Assembly (NCBI GenBank): GCA_036023115.1
Contig: JAYKKT010000059.1
Span: 5,927,501 to 5,991,500 of the forward strand
Source: Brasenia schreberi
Lineage: Eukaryota; Streptophyta; Magnoliopsida; Nymphaeales; Cabombaceae
DNA: 64,000 nucleotides
Direction of reading: 5' to 3'
In this document: positions 34,570 through 46,190 of the stretch, piece after piece
Layout: each line of letters opens with the position of its first letter
How positions within the stretch are numbered: the first letter of the stretch is position 1
Translations under genes and position numbers: made by a program
Notes under the pieces: model-generated
What the model was told of the DNA's origin: nothing
Seen by the model: only the letters and a program-made list of their open reading frames with translations
Database searches by the model: none

Positions 34570-37500
34570 ATGCGGTCGAAGCGAGGTGTTGGCGATTCAG
34601 GTGGCGCGGGGAGAGTACCGGTGGCGGAGGGCGATGGTGAGGTGGTGGAGGTGAAGGAGGGGTTGCCGGTTTGCAGCAGCGAGCAGGAAGGGATGTCGTC
34701 GGCGGATATGGATTCGTCATCGGAGGTGACCAACGACGTTTGCGGAGAAGTACCACGGAGGTCTCAAGGAGCACAAAGCATGGTAATTTCCGGAAAGCGT
34801 TTTTGTTTAATTTTCATTTTAGGCTTTATTTTGAGGATTCTCGTCTTTTTAGGTTTTCTGGCTTTTTTTTTTTCCTTCGTTTGCGTGAAGGTCTGTTTTT
34901 TTTTGGCAATTCGCGAACTAGATAGTTTTTAGTTGGTATATTTGGTTCTCCTTTCTCCACAAACGGTTTTTGGTTTATTTCGTCAATTAAAGAACGAGTT
35001 AGATAACTCTGTTGCGGTTAAGTCTCATTACGCATTTACGGGATGGTTTATACTGACATTAATTTTCAGAGTCTTTTAGCTTGTTCGACTCTGGATGCCC
35101 AAAAAATGTAGTTGCTGCTTTTGTTGTGTTCATCTTTCTACACGGTGATTGAGTAATCCCGATTTTGATCTTGGATATGGGGGTTAATTTCTATCTCCTT
35201 CTTACGTGCTTAGAGGACGATGGTGGTGCTTCTTTTGGCTGGTACCGAAATAAAGCATGTGTTTCATGGACCAGTTTGCAAAATTTATGTCTTCGTTTTT
35301 TGTTTTCTCGCCTAAATTTTGTAATCTCATATTCCCCAAAACAGTTGTGTGAAAAAAAATGATCCTTTAACAAAATATTTCAGAGAGATGACTTTGATCT
35401 GGGATAACATCCTGTGACGGCGGGTTTTCACAAACTATTCCCACACTGTTATATTATTTCCCATCTGGGAGGAAGAAAATTCCTTTGAGTAAAACGAAAA
35501 GATTTTTTATGTTGGTGTGGAGTATATTTGGTTACGTTGTTTCTGTTATGAGCCTCATGTGAAGAACACTTGGGATACAGACTGCGGAATCTTTGGGTAC
35601 CGAGTGGACCGATGAGAAGCACAGCTCATATCTCAATTCCATGGAAGCTTCATTCGTCAGGCAGCTGCAGAATAAGGAATTCTTTTCCTCACATCTGCTG
35701 AACTGGATGTGCAAAAAGAGAAAAGTTCTTAACCAGAGGTCAGCGCGCTCGTCAGTGGGCTGCACACCAGTTGTTGGCCAGGTTGAAACTCTGAACCATC
35801 AAAATCTTAAGCTTGTTCGTTCATTTTTTTGTTGTTCCTGAAGATTGTAAATGCCCTTCCAGTTCAAGGTTTTGCAAGAAGGTTGCTGGCAGAGGCTGAA
35901 TTTTGATAATACTGACATTCAAGAAGATGCTCCGAAGGAATCACAGGAGCTCTTCACTAATCCTTGGATCAGGCGTTTTACTGCAGCTTCATCAAGCAAG
36001 GCACAGAAACCGACATCGTTGGGAACATCTGGAAAGGCTTGGTCTCAAGATGGAAAAGGTCCTTTGTGTGAATGGAATGAAGGGGTGTCTCGTACATCCG
36101 AAACCTATCTCAGGCAGATTCCTGGTCATCAATCTCATTGCCGTTTACAGAAAACTTCTGGCAACAATAAGGGTAAGCTTCTTGACATTTTAAAGCATTG
36201 AGTTGTTTAATTCATCTGTCATTTGGAATGTACGAATTCGGTAGTATGTTTTAATATATCCTCCTTTTAGAACAAAACGTACAAATCTAATTGTTGCTTT
36301 GTTGCATTATTTAGAATGTTGATTGCATAAAAAACCCTGCAAATATGCAGATAGAGTAATACAATGAAACATACGTTCTATAGGGAACTATGATTTACAT
36401 ATTCGATGGTTGTCAACTTCATGATGTGATGGTTTCTGCATTAAGCAAAAGTGGCAATGAACGACATAAAACCTCCAGCATTGTTTTCTCCTGTTATCTT
36501 TTAAGGGGGCTGTAGATGACGTGTGTTGGAAAATACATGGAATATTCAGTAGTAGAATGCTCAAAGTTCTGAAGATCTTCAATGGAGATTGTAGTACTGT
36601 ATGATATTTCTTTTCTCTTATGGGCTGCCTTAAAATGTTACAATGAAACCTTGTTGGATATGCTATGACGAAGTGGAAGCAAAATGCTACCATTACATTT
36701 ACAAAAGGCCATTATTTGGGAAGATTGTGGTGAGAACAGTCCTATACTTGGGTATTCTACTTCCCACATCGTGGCATTTGTTGAGGCATGTATTCCCTGT
36801 TTCAACGTAGATGCTTAAAGAAAGTACTTTTCTAGAAATGATCTTCAGGACAGGAGTTAAACCTAAGAATGATATCAAAGAATTTATACATTGGTTTCTT
36901 AAAAGGATCCTGGAGAACAAACAACAACAACAACAACTAAGCCTTTTCCCATACTAGACGGGGTCGGCTACATGGATTCTTTGTTTCCACATATCCCTAT
37001 CGTGTGCCATGTTAGCAGTTAACTCCCAATAAACTAGATCATTCTTTATTGTTTCTTTCCAACACTTTTGTGGTCGTCCTCTACCTCTTTTAATACTTTC
37101 CAAATTTAGTTTTTCTAACCTTCTTGGAGGTTCTTCTTTTGATCTTCTTTCTATATGTCCAAACCATCTTAAACGATGTTCTCTCATTTTATCCTCTATT
37201 GGTGCCACTCCTAATTTGTTTCTAATAATCTCATTATGTATACGGAGGTATTTAAAACTTTCCTTTTGGGGAATGCAATGTGTACCAATTTTAATTTCTA
37301 TGTCCTCTAAAGTAGCCAAATGATCAAACTTACATTCCATATATTCTGTCTTTGTTCTACTAAGTCGGAGGCCTTTGTTTTCTAATGTTTCTCTCCATAG
37401 TTCCAATTTTCTATTAACTTTTTCCTTAGACTCCTCCACTAATGCAATGTCATCTGCAAATAACATACACCAAGGTACTTCATCTTGAATATGTTTTGTT

Positions 37501-40500
37501 AACTCATCCATCACCATTATAAATAAGTATGGACTTAAAGTTGATCCTTGATGTAACCCAATATTAACTTCAAAGAAGTCTGTCGTTCCTTCATGAGTCC
37601 TCACACATGTTTTTGCACCATCATACATGTCTCTTATAAGGTTAATATATGTCAATGGGATACCTCTTTTTTTCAAAGTTCTCCAAAGAACCTCCCTCGG
37701 TACCCTATCATAAGCTTTTTCTAGATCAATAAATATCATGTGAAGGTCTTTCTTTTTTGCTCTAAAATGTTCCATAAGACGTCTCAGAAGGTGAATCGCT
37801 TCAATAGTAGATCTACCTGGCATAAATCCAAATTGGTTCTCCGTTGTACTTGATACTTGTCTTAACCTACGTTCGATAATTCTTTCCCATAATTTCATAG
37901 TATGACTCATTAACTTGATACCTCGATAATTCACACAATTTTGAATGTCTCCCTTGTTCTTATATACGGGTATAAGTGTACTTGCTCTCCATTCCTCGGG
38001 CATCTTTTGGTTTTTCCATATTTCATTAAATAGTCTTGTGAGCCAAGTGATTCCTATTTCTCCTAGTATTTTCCAAACTTCTATAGGAATATTATCTGGT
38101 CCTACCGATTTACCACTCTTCATATGTTTAAGAGCCTCTTTGACTTCATTCTTTTGAATACGTCGATAGAAATTGTGGTTTATATACTTTTCTGACTTGG
38201 CTAAATCTCCTAAACTAATACTAACATCTTTATTTTCATTAAAAAGATTATAAAAATAGTTTTTCCATCTATTTCTTATATCATCATTTGCCACTAGAAT
38301 TTTTTCATCCTCGTCTTTGATGCATCTAACATAATTAAGATCCTTAGTTTTCTTATCTCTAGCCCTAGCTATCCTAAAAATATCTCTTTCACCCTCTTTT
38401 GAGTTGAGTTTTTTATATAAGTCCTCCCAAATCTTAGCTTTTGCTTCACTAACGGCCTTTTTTGCTTCCTTCTTTGCTTTCTTATAAGCTTCTAAAGTTT
38501 CACTAGTTTTCTTAGCGTAATGTAATTTGTAACATGCCCTCTTTGCCTTGATTTTATTTTGTACTATTTCACTCCACCACCAAGCTTCTTTTTGTGCCGG
38601 TACACCTCCCTTAGATACCCCTAACACATCTTTCGCCACTTTCCTAATATGTATAGCCATATTGTTCCACATATCACAGGGTGTGCCAACATAATTCCAA
38701 ACATCTCCTTGAAAGACTTTCTGTTTAAATATACCTTCTTTCTCGCTTTTGAGGTTCCACCATTTAGTCCGAATAGCTCGATGCACTCTTTTCTTCTTTG
38801 TCCATTTTTTTATTTGTAAATCCATAACTAAAAGTCGATGTTGGGTGGTTAAGCTTTCTCATGGAATTACCTTACAATCTTTACAACACGCTCTATCTTT
38901 TTTTCTACAAATAAAGTAATCAATTTGTGTGTGTGATAAGCCACTCTTATAAGTAATTAAATGTTCATCTCGTTTTTTGAAGATTGTATTGACTATAAAG
39001 AGATCAAATGACATAGCAAAATTTAAAATCTCCCTACCTTCCTCGTTTATATCCCCATAACCAAAGTTTCCATGAATCCCTTGATATCCTAATGCCTCTT
39101 TACCGACATGTCCATTTAAATCTCCTCCTAAACAAATCATCTCCCTTTGTGGAATCTTTTGAAACACCTTATCTAACTCTTCCCAAAAAACTGCCTTTAT
39201 ACTATCTTCTAGTCCTACTTGGGGTGCGTAAGCACAAACTATATTCAAAACCTCTGCTCCTAACACTAATTTCAATGTCATGATTCGGTCACCATATCGT
39301 TGTATGTCTACTACACTCTCCTTTAAATCTTTATTTATGATAATACCAACTCCGTTTCGGGCCTTTTCTTTACTTGAGTACCATAATTTAAAACCTGTAT
39401 CCTCTATCTCCTTTGCTTTTTCTCCAACCCATTTTGTCTCTTGTAAACATAGAATATGAATCTTTCTCCGAATCATAGTATCTACCACCTCCATTAGCTT
39501 ACCCGATAATGTTCCGATATTCCAAGAACCAATACGAATCTTATTATCTAGGACTAGCTTCCTTATCCCCCGCATCCGTCCATAATCAAAATGCGGAGAC
39601 CCTCTCTGAAAATTTTTCACTACATTCGGGCGGCAATGTAGTGGGACTAACTTCTTTACCCACACCCGTCCATGATGTGGGAACCCTCTCTGCAATTGAT
39701 TCACTACATTCGGGCGAAAATGTAGTGGCCCTTGCTTACTTCTTACTGCATTCGGGCTCTGCAGCACGTCGCTAGGCGGGGACGCCCCAAAGCAATGCTC
39801 ATAATTTTTGTAATCCATGTTGTAGAAATCCGACGAAGTTTTACGCTGGCTGTCGGAAGCCTAACACAACCCTCCTCCTTTATCCGGGCTTGGGACCGGC
39901 AATGCAAGGGTGATCCCTTACATGGGCAGAGTTAAAAGGATCCTGGAGAAGATTTTCATTATTCCAACATCATCAAATATCAGTCGGCACATTGTACAAT
40001 ATGTTTGAGATGTGCACATGGTAATTTGGAAGATATCAGAGCGTTTATATTCTGAAGCAGTTGCATGGATACACTTGCTGGCATGGTGCATCCAGCTAAA
40101 ACTCATGGATGCTGGTCTCCTTTGACTGATATGACCTCATAGATATGTTAACAATGACCAATTTATTAAGAATCAACTTCTGGATAGAGTATTGACTTCA
40201 GCATTGTATATTTTATCAACATCTATCTGACCCCATCTAGTATGGGAAAAGGCTTAGTTGTTGTATATTTTATGAACATAAAATTTTCTTGCATTTTAGA
40301 AACCCTCCAAAAGCTAGTTTTATATTGAGGTTGTGTAACATGCTTTTGTTACTGACTTAAAACATAGAGACTGCATCCCAGTGCTGGGTTTTCAGCAAAA
40401 ACATGCAAGTGTTGAGTATTTTTAGGAGGTCGGTGCACATGATTATGTGCATTTATACGCAGAATGGCTTGTATAAATTACTCATTTCTTTAAAATGTGA

Positions 40501-41970
40501 AAAATCAGGACGGAACCAATGGGGACATGAGTTCACTTATTCCAATTGAGGAGAAACAACCATCAAGCCTGATGGCCCTCCTGCAAGTAGTGATACCTTT
40601 TAGTTTGTCCATTATGGGTACTTAGGCCACCAAAATGATTCGTTACCATTAGCGGATAATTGTCTGTTTTGTTTTTCAACATAATGGAATCGTATATGCT
40701 GACAGTTTCACTCTTCTGTACGATATGTCAGATAAATATGGTAAATTTCCATTTCCTTCTGTTCTCATTTTTGTTTGTCTATCATGTCAGACCATCTAGT
40801 GTTGTAAATCATAATTAAAATGATCAGTCTATGTATCAGATTCAGGGAAAAACCATGAATTCTTTGTTTGTTGCTGCTGCTATGTATAATCATGTTATCT
40901 GATGAAGGATGATTTTGTATTCCACCTCTTTTCCATTCTTTTTCTGATTCCAATACTAATTTTGAGATTGGTATTGAATACTGATTATATGGATTTCAAG
41001 GAACTTGATTTCACATATGAATCTATCCCTGAAAATAATATTAAAGGGATGACTTCAGAGGAAGAAACTTTCTTTCCCTTACTTTTGATATCTGATATCC
41101 ATTTGTTTGTGGTTGTTGTTCAACAGAGATGTCAGATCAGAATTTTGCAGATGAAAAGAACAAAGATGAGAGTTCGGTCAAAAGAATTCAGATGAAAAAG
41201 CTACGGAAGACGCAGAATGTAGCTACAGGTGTTGATCAAGTAATGAACATACAAAAGAGAATCTTTCTATTGTTTGCATTTCATGTGTCTTTAATCAGCA
41301 GCTCTTTCCCAAATGGCATGTTGTTTAAGCACCCACAAGTCTGTGTCGATTCTGACCATTCACATTTCAACAACTTTGAATTGGTGTGACACTATAGCGA
41401 CGACAGAATGCAGTACCTTATAGTGACCTTTGTGGCCAAGAACTAAAGCTTGTGGTTCTATGTTCTGAAATTTGCTCAAGACTTGCCTTTAACCATTGTA
41501 ATTTTACTTCCACAAAGTTCATGCTGAAACAGATGATATACATATGAGTAGCCTGAGCTCATAAAACTTGTTCTACTTTGTGAAAGTGTCGACATTGTCG
41601 TGGGCTTTGGCCAATAGAATCCACGTTCAACACCTTTTTTTATTCTGATAGGTGTACTGTGGTTAGGCAGGACCCCTATTTGGTGCCAAACCATGGCCGA
41701 ACCCCTGATTTGCTGTCATCCTAAGCTAGTATGTTGTATCCCTTTTGGGCAATCATGGTTTCTACTTGTCAATTCATGTGACCTTGACAATGCATCTAGG
41801 ATATATGAAATGCAGGCTCCTGACTTATCAAGGATCATGCATGTCTCCTGGTCTGAAATCATGATTATAAAGTTAGTGTGTCCTACACTGTTTTGCAGGT
41901 CGTTCCTTCTCGTCAGGTGGAGAATTCCGATAGTAGTGCGACACATTTTTATTCAAAAGGGGAGGCTTGA
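34570..41970 (+). CDS. COR27: Cold-regulated protein 27/28-like (COR27/COR28), 5 exons
   Basis: Exons 34570-34782, 35581-35781, 35863-36172, 41127-41239 and 41899-41970 join in phase to about 302 codons ending GEA-stop. The family signature [20 protein letters not shown] (about residues 78-97) is followed by [10 protein letters not shown]. Exon 3 opens with [14 protein letters not shown], exon 4 carries [10 protein letters not shown], and the last exon reads [13 protein letters not shown]. In Arabidopsis, COR27 and COR28 are small nuclear regulators that link cold, blue light and the circadian clock; that function is assumed by homology. The protein is longer than the roughly 246-residue Arabidopsis COR27, mainly through an acidic N-terminus. 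Donor 2 (CCAG|GTTGAA) is weak, and read-through would add a stop-containing tail, so a short alternative isoform is possible. Intron 3 (36173-41126) holds an almost intact LINE in the opposite orientation. Evening-element motifs lie upstream. Confidence 0.88.
36954..38825 (-). CDS. RTE LINE reverse transcriptase region
   Basis: A 623-codon frame continues the endonuclease frame after one TGA. A lysine-rich linker (about residues 10-180) leads to reverse transcriptase blocks: [99 protein letters not shown] and the catalytic [16 protein letters not shown] at about residue 455. The C-terminal region jumps from KESFKYL to [20 protein letters not shown]; copies 1 and 2 have about 90 more residues at this point. 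The catalytic aspartates are present. Whether the deletion abolishes activity cannot be told from sequence alone. Confidence 0.85.
   Translation of the reverse strand: MDLQIKKWTKKKRVHRAIRTKWWNLKSEKEGIFKQKVFQGDVWNYVGTPCDMWNNMAIHIRKVAKDVLGVSKGGVPAQKEAWWWSEIVQNKIKAKRACYKLHYAKKTSETLEAYKKAKKEAKKAVSEAKAKIWEDLYKKLNSKEGERDIFRIARARDKKTKDLNYVRCIKDEDEKILVANDDIRNRWKNYFYNLFNENKDVSISLGDLAKSEKYINHNFYRRIQKNEVKEALKHMKSGKSVGPDNIPIEVWKILGEIGITWLTRLFNEIWKNQKMPEEWRASTLIPVYKNKGDIQNCVNYRGIKLMSHTMKLWERIIERRLRQVSSTTENQFGFMPGRSTIEAIHLLRRLMEHFRAKKKDLHMIFIDLEKAYDRVPREVLWRTLKKRGIPLTYINLIRDMYDGAKTCVRTHEGTTDFFEVNIGLHQGSTLSPYLFIMVMDELTKHIQDEVPWCMLFADDIALVEESKEKVNRKLELWRETLENKGLRLSRTKTEYMECKFDHLATLEDIEIKIGTHCIPQKESFKYLRIHNEIIRNKLGVAPIEDKMREHRLRWFGHIERRSKEEPPRRLEKLNLESIKRGRGRPQKCWKETIKNDLVYWELTANMAHDRDMWKQRIHVADPV
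38859..39818 (-). CDS. RTE LINE APE-type endonuclease region
   Basis: A 319-codon frame covers the N-terminal half of the LINE polyprotein. APE endonuclease motifs are in order: [14 protein letters not shown] (catalytic Asn, about residue 100), ILCLQETKW (catalytic Glu), [12 protein letters not shown] (Asp/Asn pair) and [12 protein letters not shown] near the end. In RTE elements this domain nicks the target DNA to prime reverse transcription. The first 75 residues translate a leader containing an 84-bp tandem repeat (compare [20 protein letters not shown] with [20 protein letters not shown]), so the true start codon may lie further in. The frame ends at a TGA (38859) that separates it from the in-frame reverse transcriptase. 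Confidence 0.8.
   Translation of the reverse strand: MDYKNYEHCFGASPPSDVLQSPNAVRSKQGPLHFRPNVVNQLQRGFPHHGRVWVKKLVPLHCRPNVVKNFQRGSPHFDYGRMRGIRKLVLDNKIRIGSWNIGTLSGKLMEVVDTMIRRKIHILCLQETKWVGEKAKEIEDTGFKLWYSSKEKARNGVGIIINKDLKESVVDIQRYGDRIMTLKLVLGAEVLNIVCAYAPQVGLEDSIKAVFWEELDKVFQKIPQREMICLGGDLNGHVGKEALGYQGIHGNFGYGDINEEGREILNFAMSFDLFIVNTIFKKRDEHLITYKSGLSHTQIDYFICRKKDRACCKDCKVIP
40217..40260 (+). mobile_element. Ultra-short RTE 3' insertion (about 40 bp)
   Basis: The text CTGACCCCATCTAGTATGGG to GGCTTAGTTG is just the last 38-44 bp of the LINE. It is flanked by TTGTATATTTTAT at 40204-40216 and 40261-40273, which extends to a 19-bp near-match (CAACAT against GAACAT). This is consistent with target-primed insertion that stopped almost at once. 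It lies in intron 3 of the COR27-like gene. Confidence 0.75.
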
Positions 41971-43446
41971 TGTGGATCAAGAATCCGGTGATTGAATTGG
42001 GATGCTCTTGTTTAAACAACTAGGCCAGTTTACTTCACTGACAAAATTGGAGAGGTTGAGGTGCTAATTGTAGGACAAGGTTTACCAGTAGAAGTGCGTT
42101 TTTTTTTTATATTGAGACAAGGAATTTCCTGCGGATAGCTAGCTATATGTCGCAACTGTGAAGCTGCTCAGTTGGTCGTATGTCAACTGAAACATTAGGA
42201 GAGGAAAAGAGGGCCAACTGGTGTCTGTACATATTTGTGTAATTGACCTTGTTTACTGTAACGTGTGCTTGGCAGCGTTCAAATTCGCTTCTCGATATTT
42301 TTGGTTTGCTGTTGTTGGAGTTTTTGGTTTTCTTGTTAAATCATTCATCTAGATTGCCAATTCTGCTGCTTGTAGTTAAAATCTATTGTGCATAATCTTC
42401 ATGCTATCAACACAAGGTCCTCTCAACCCGGGGGTTCGACCTTACAGGTCAACAGAGCCAAATGAGGAACAAATTTGATGGCAGCAATGCAAGAACAGTC
42501 TGCCAGTGGTGCATCTCATTAAGCTGTTGCTTGTGTGTATCTTGTTTGATTATGTCACCGACACTTCTATCAGAACAAATGGATACTTCAAGGAATATTG
42601 ACCGATAACTAATTTTTTTCTAGTAATAACTTATGTACCCTAAGGTTTTCGTTTGGTTGTATGATACAAATACGTATAATATTCAGAGTGTTGCTATTCA
42701 TTCACTTCATTTTACTAAACATACATCCTTTTCATTCTTTCCCTCAGCAAACTTCTAACAAATGTGCGTACTGCGCATAGTGATGTACCCATGGCACGGA
42801 AAAGGCACCTTCAGTGGGTCTCATGCTCGGTAATAAAGGGCGATGTGGTTCATCATCAGTCTCCGTCTTCTTCCTTTATCTAAAATGTGTAGTGATCGAC
42901 TTTTTAAAACTCTATTTTCCGTCAATTTGTCGTGAGATTCATATTGAGATTGAGATAAGGGTTGGGAGTAACATTGAAAGAGAGGTTGGAAAGAGATTGA
43001 GATTGAGAAGCTTTGATAAAGGGAAATTGAAGAGGTTAAGATTTATAGAGAGCAAACTATTAAAAAAGAACGAGACCAAAATAGACCATCTGAGAGGGAG
43101 GGGGAATTGGAAGATAGATGGGTGGAAAGAGAAGTCGGTGAGTAAAGAGGGGAAGAAAGATAATGGAGTAAAGAGAGGAAGAAAGAGAATGGAGTGTATG
43201 AATAGTAATTATCTAATATTTATTGTACAGTTTATACTAATATATTGTGTTTTTGGGATCCCATGATTTTGGGGTTGCTGTATCTTGCACTTACACCCCC
43301 ACCCATGTGACCTTAGCTTGTTCTTTTCGGCCGTTCAAGCAAGTCAAACTCATGAGTGTTCAATCTTTGAGCTAGGCAAGTCAAATATAAAGCTTTGCGT
43401 GTTAAGCATAACCAAAACTCTAATTTTGTGTGGATTTTTATTGTTC
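41971..43446. other. 3' flank of the COR27-like gene
   Basis: It probably includes the 3' UTR just after 41970. The text 42814-43266 is an open but purine-rich, lysine/arginine-heavy frame with no family signature. Nothing else was recognised. Confidence 0.4.
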
Positions 43447-43463
43447 AATAAATTGAAAGTTTG

Positions 43464-43759
43464 AATAAATTATGTGTGGCACCAATAGAGGATAAAATGA
43501 GAGAATATAGTTTAAGGTGGTTTGGACATATAAAAAGAAGATCAAAAGAAGAACCTTTAAGAAGTATGAAAAACTAGATTTTGAAAGTATTAAAAAAGGT
43601 AGAGGACGACCACAAAAGCGTTGGAAAGAAACAATAAAGAATGATCTAGCTTATTGTGAGTTAACTGCTAACATGACACACGATAAGGCTATGTGAAAAC
43701 AAATAATCTATGCAACCGACCCCGTCTAGTATGGGAAAAGGCTTAGTTGTTGTTGTTGT
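43464..43759 (+). mobile_element. 5'-truncated RTE LINE (296 bp)
   Basis: It begins inside the C-terminal reverse transcriptase region (frame reads [19 protein letters not shown]) and ends with CCCGTCTAGTATGGGAAAAG and TTG repeats. It is flanked by a perfect 17-bp target duplication AATAAATTGAAAGTTTG (43447-43463 and 43760-43776). Confidence 0.9.
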
Positions 43760-44019
43760 AATAAATTGAAAGTTTGCTTTCTCATGCAATCTTTATAGTA
43801 AGACACTTGAACCATCAAGAACAATAAACCCACCCAGCTATTTAGCTTGCATGTTTTTCTAGCAAATGCATAGGGACTTATCTGGTGATTAAATCTATAA
43901 TAACTATTCTAGATATTCAACCAAACGATTATATACTGGGCGAACCGAGATGAGCCAAACATGATCATTAGCCGACATAGAGTCTAATGGCGAGCAGCCT
44001 AGACATGACCCATTTTGGA

Positions 44020-44745
44020 GGTTTGTTTCAAATCGCCAGTCCCGATTTACCTGAAACCTGAAACAGTAGCTGAATTGAAACTTCTCCAGTTCTGATCACA
44101 ATTTCAGAACCTCTGGTTCCAGGATCAACCATAAATCATTGGTTCCTCTACTCAATTGTTTTATTTTTTTTATAGTAACTATAGAAATTTTTAATTTTAG
44201 GCTTTTAAAAACTACCGGTTCCCATTTTTGGCTCGCTTTCTAAAAATCATGAACCATAATTGAAGCAAAGGTCCCTGACTCGGTTATTGATTGCTCCAGT
44301 CATCATTAGACTGGTTGTAGTTTGGGATCGGTTCAAACACGGTTCAGTAAATAGAGAGGCCCTAACCAGCCCTAACAAATGAAGGGATTAAACAAACACC
44401 TTGTCCCAAGTGAAACTGTGTAAAGTAGGTATAGGCCGATTTGGAACTGGCCTGAAGGTTTCAACCGAAACTGAATCAGGCCAGGAACCTATTAGTTCCG
44501 AAACCGGTCAAACCAGACCTAAAAACTGGGACCAGTTCTGGTTTCACCTTTTACGAAACTAGAAGCAGGTCAGAACCAGAACCAGTGTTTACAAACTGCC
44601 GGTTCCATTCCTTTTTTTCTAGAATTTTAATGATTTTTTCGGTTCTGGCAGTTTAAAACTCAAACCGGAACCGAAACTGAAACCGTCCTGTCCTGATTCG
44701 GTTCTGGTTCATGGCTTCACAAAAACGGGAACCGGTCATTCGAGG
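44020..44745. repeat. GGTTC/GAACC-rich repeat tract
   Basis: Short words such as GGTTCC, GAACCGG, AACCGGTTC and their complements recur at irregular spacing on both strands through this interval. Similar tracts lie at about 5940-6380, 22200-22500 and 22790-23240. Such sequence is typical of subterminal regions of plant DNA transposons, but I could not find element ends. Confidence 0.5.
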
Positions 44746-45959
44746 TGTAAACGGCCTCTCAAGAGGCAAAAAGATGATCATCTGATCGAGTCGTGTCATG
44801 AAAGCATCGTGTCCTCAGGGGAAATCTATCTTTATGTCGTGTAACTGTGAAAAGCCGGTTGCTTATACGGTTCATGTCCACTCTCCAATGAGAGAGAGAG
44901 AGAGAGAACTCCATGGATGAAGGAACGAGCGGGCTGTAAGGATTACCGGATTCGGTGCTGATAGAAGGCATCCTCTCTTTCCTCACACGGCATGATCTCG
45001 CCTTTCTTTCCTGCTGTAGCGCAAGGCTCAGGTCCCTCTGCGAATCCGACTCGCTATGGTTCCCCATTTTCGTTGGATACGGGGACTACCCAGAGAACCG
45101 GGGTAGACCCCTCAACGTCGATGATCTCCCCTTGGGCTGCAGAAGTTGTCATCAGTTCTTCTGCTATAAGCATGTAAGCTCACACCCACAACCACCCTCC
45201 CTTCCTTTTCTTTTTAGCTAGTGGTTTGTTGAAATAAGAGAGAGAATGTTTTTTTATTGCAGTGAGCAGCATTCTTCACTACATAATTCAATACGAGAAA
45301 CCAAGGGACTGACATAAAAAAAAATTGAAATTCATGATTATGTTCATTACTTCTACATATAACAATACTAGATATCTGATTCTAATCACGACCTTCTGGG
45401 ACTGAATCATGGTTATCAAAGTTTGTCTAAAACCTCCTTTTGATCCATGGCATCCATGCCGGGCACATGGATTCTTGGTTGCCAATCTGATCCCTCTTGT
45501 GTCAAATACGTGCATCTGAATCTAAATATGAAAAAGCAAGATCATCATTTCCGTCCAATTCGTTTTAGGCCTTCGAGGACGTAAATTTGAGGTCCAAACC
45601 GGGAGCAACCAGCTCCCGTTTAAGACTATGTTTGGCAACACGGAGCATGAACACAGTACTTCGAGTCATACACTCGAGTGGTTAGGAACTTAGGAGAAGC
45701 ATTTCTTTCCTAAAAGTTAATTGGAATAGTGCACTGAGAATGTTTTTGTCCAGGCAAAATGCTTCCTGCTGCAAGATTTCAGCATGTTTGCATACAAGGT
45801 AGTTAGTTGCCGAAACCAGGATTCGGGTGCAGCCAAAACCAGGTGAATAAAATCCCAATACACTAAGGTTGTCACAGTGTCACTTACCTTCTTGCGCAGG
45901 CCCCTTGCCCCGAACATGAAAATGTTTTCATAAGAATGCAAAGCTACCTGCAACGGTCC

Positions 45960-46190
45960 TTCATCCTTACATAGCCGGTCCCAAGTCAGGATAAAGGTGG
46001 ATCCTGCATTTGTTAGCTGACATCTAGTTAAAAACCTTATTGATCTTTTATCAAAGGTGTGATCTTTCTAATGCTAATTCACCAAATTTCATCAGGTGTG
46101 CTTGGGCAAGAAGGGCATTAAGAAACTGACCTCAGTGAAAGTCTTGTATATCACCCTCTAGCTGACCCATCTAGTGTTGAAAAAGCTTGG
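45960..46190 (+). mobile_element. Two diverged RTE end fragments
   Basis: At about 45964-46045 the sequence resembles the LINE leader (CGGTCCCAAGTCAGGATAAA), and at 46158-46190 the LINE tail (CTGACCCATCTAGTGTTGAA). They may be one old bipartite derivative, but the spacer (46046-46157) includes a candidate F-box exon at 46096, so two separate insertions are equally possible. A further tail-like piece lies at about 46950-46990 (CCCCACTTAGCGTGGGAAAG). Confidence 0.4.

Larger units (their letters stand above)
36918..39931 (-). mobile_element. RTE-type LINE, copy 3, nearly intact
   Basis: This is the best-preserved copy. It is flanked by a perfect 19-bp target duplication TTAAAAGGATCCTGGAGAA (36899-36917 and 39932-39950). 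On the minus strand it runs from the leader (39931) to a TTG-repeat tail (36918). One frame of 955 codons (39818-36954) is interrupted by a single TGA at 38859-38861, where copy 2 has GGA. Compared with copy 1 it also has an in-frame deletion of about 90 codons near 37246. It is inserted antisense in intron 3 of the COR27-like gene, and the perfect target duplication suggests a fairly recent insertion. Confidence 0.95.

Noticed and set aside
37945..39935. Plus-strand frames inside LINE copy 3
   Set aside because: They are antisense to the endonuclease and reverse transcriptase frames and show no motifs.
42814..43266. 150-codon basic frame after the COR27-like gene
   Set aside because: Purine-rich simple sequence gives K/R/E-heavy text with no motif and no splice context.
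44937..44939. Treating the F-box gene as intact by starting at GTG 44955
   Set aside because: Plant genes rarely start at GTG, the F-box begins upstream of it, and a second in-frame TGA at 48918 also breaks the frame.
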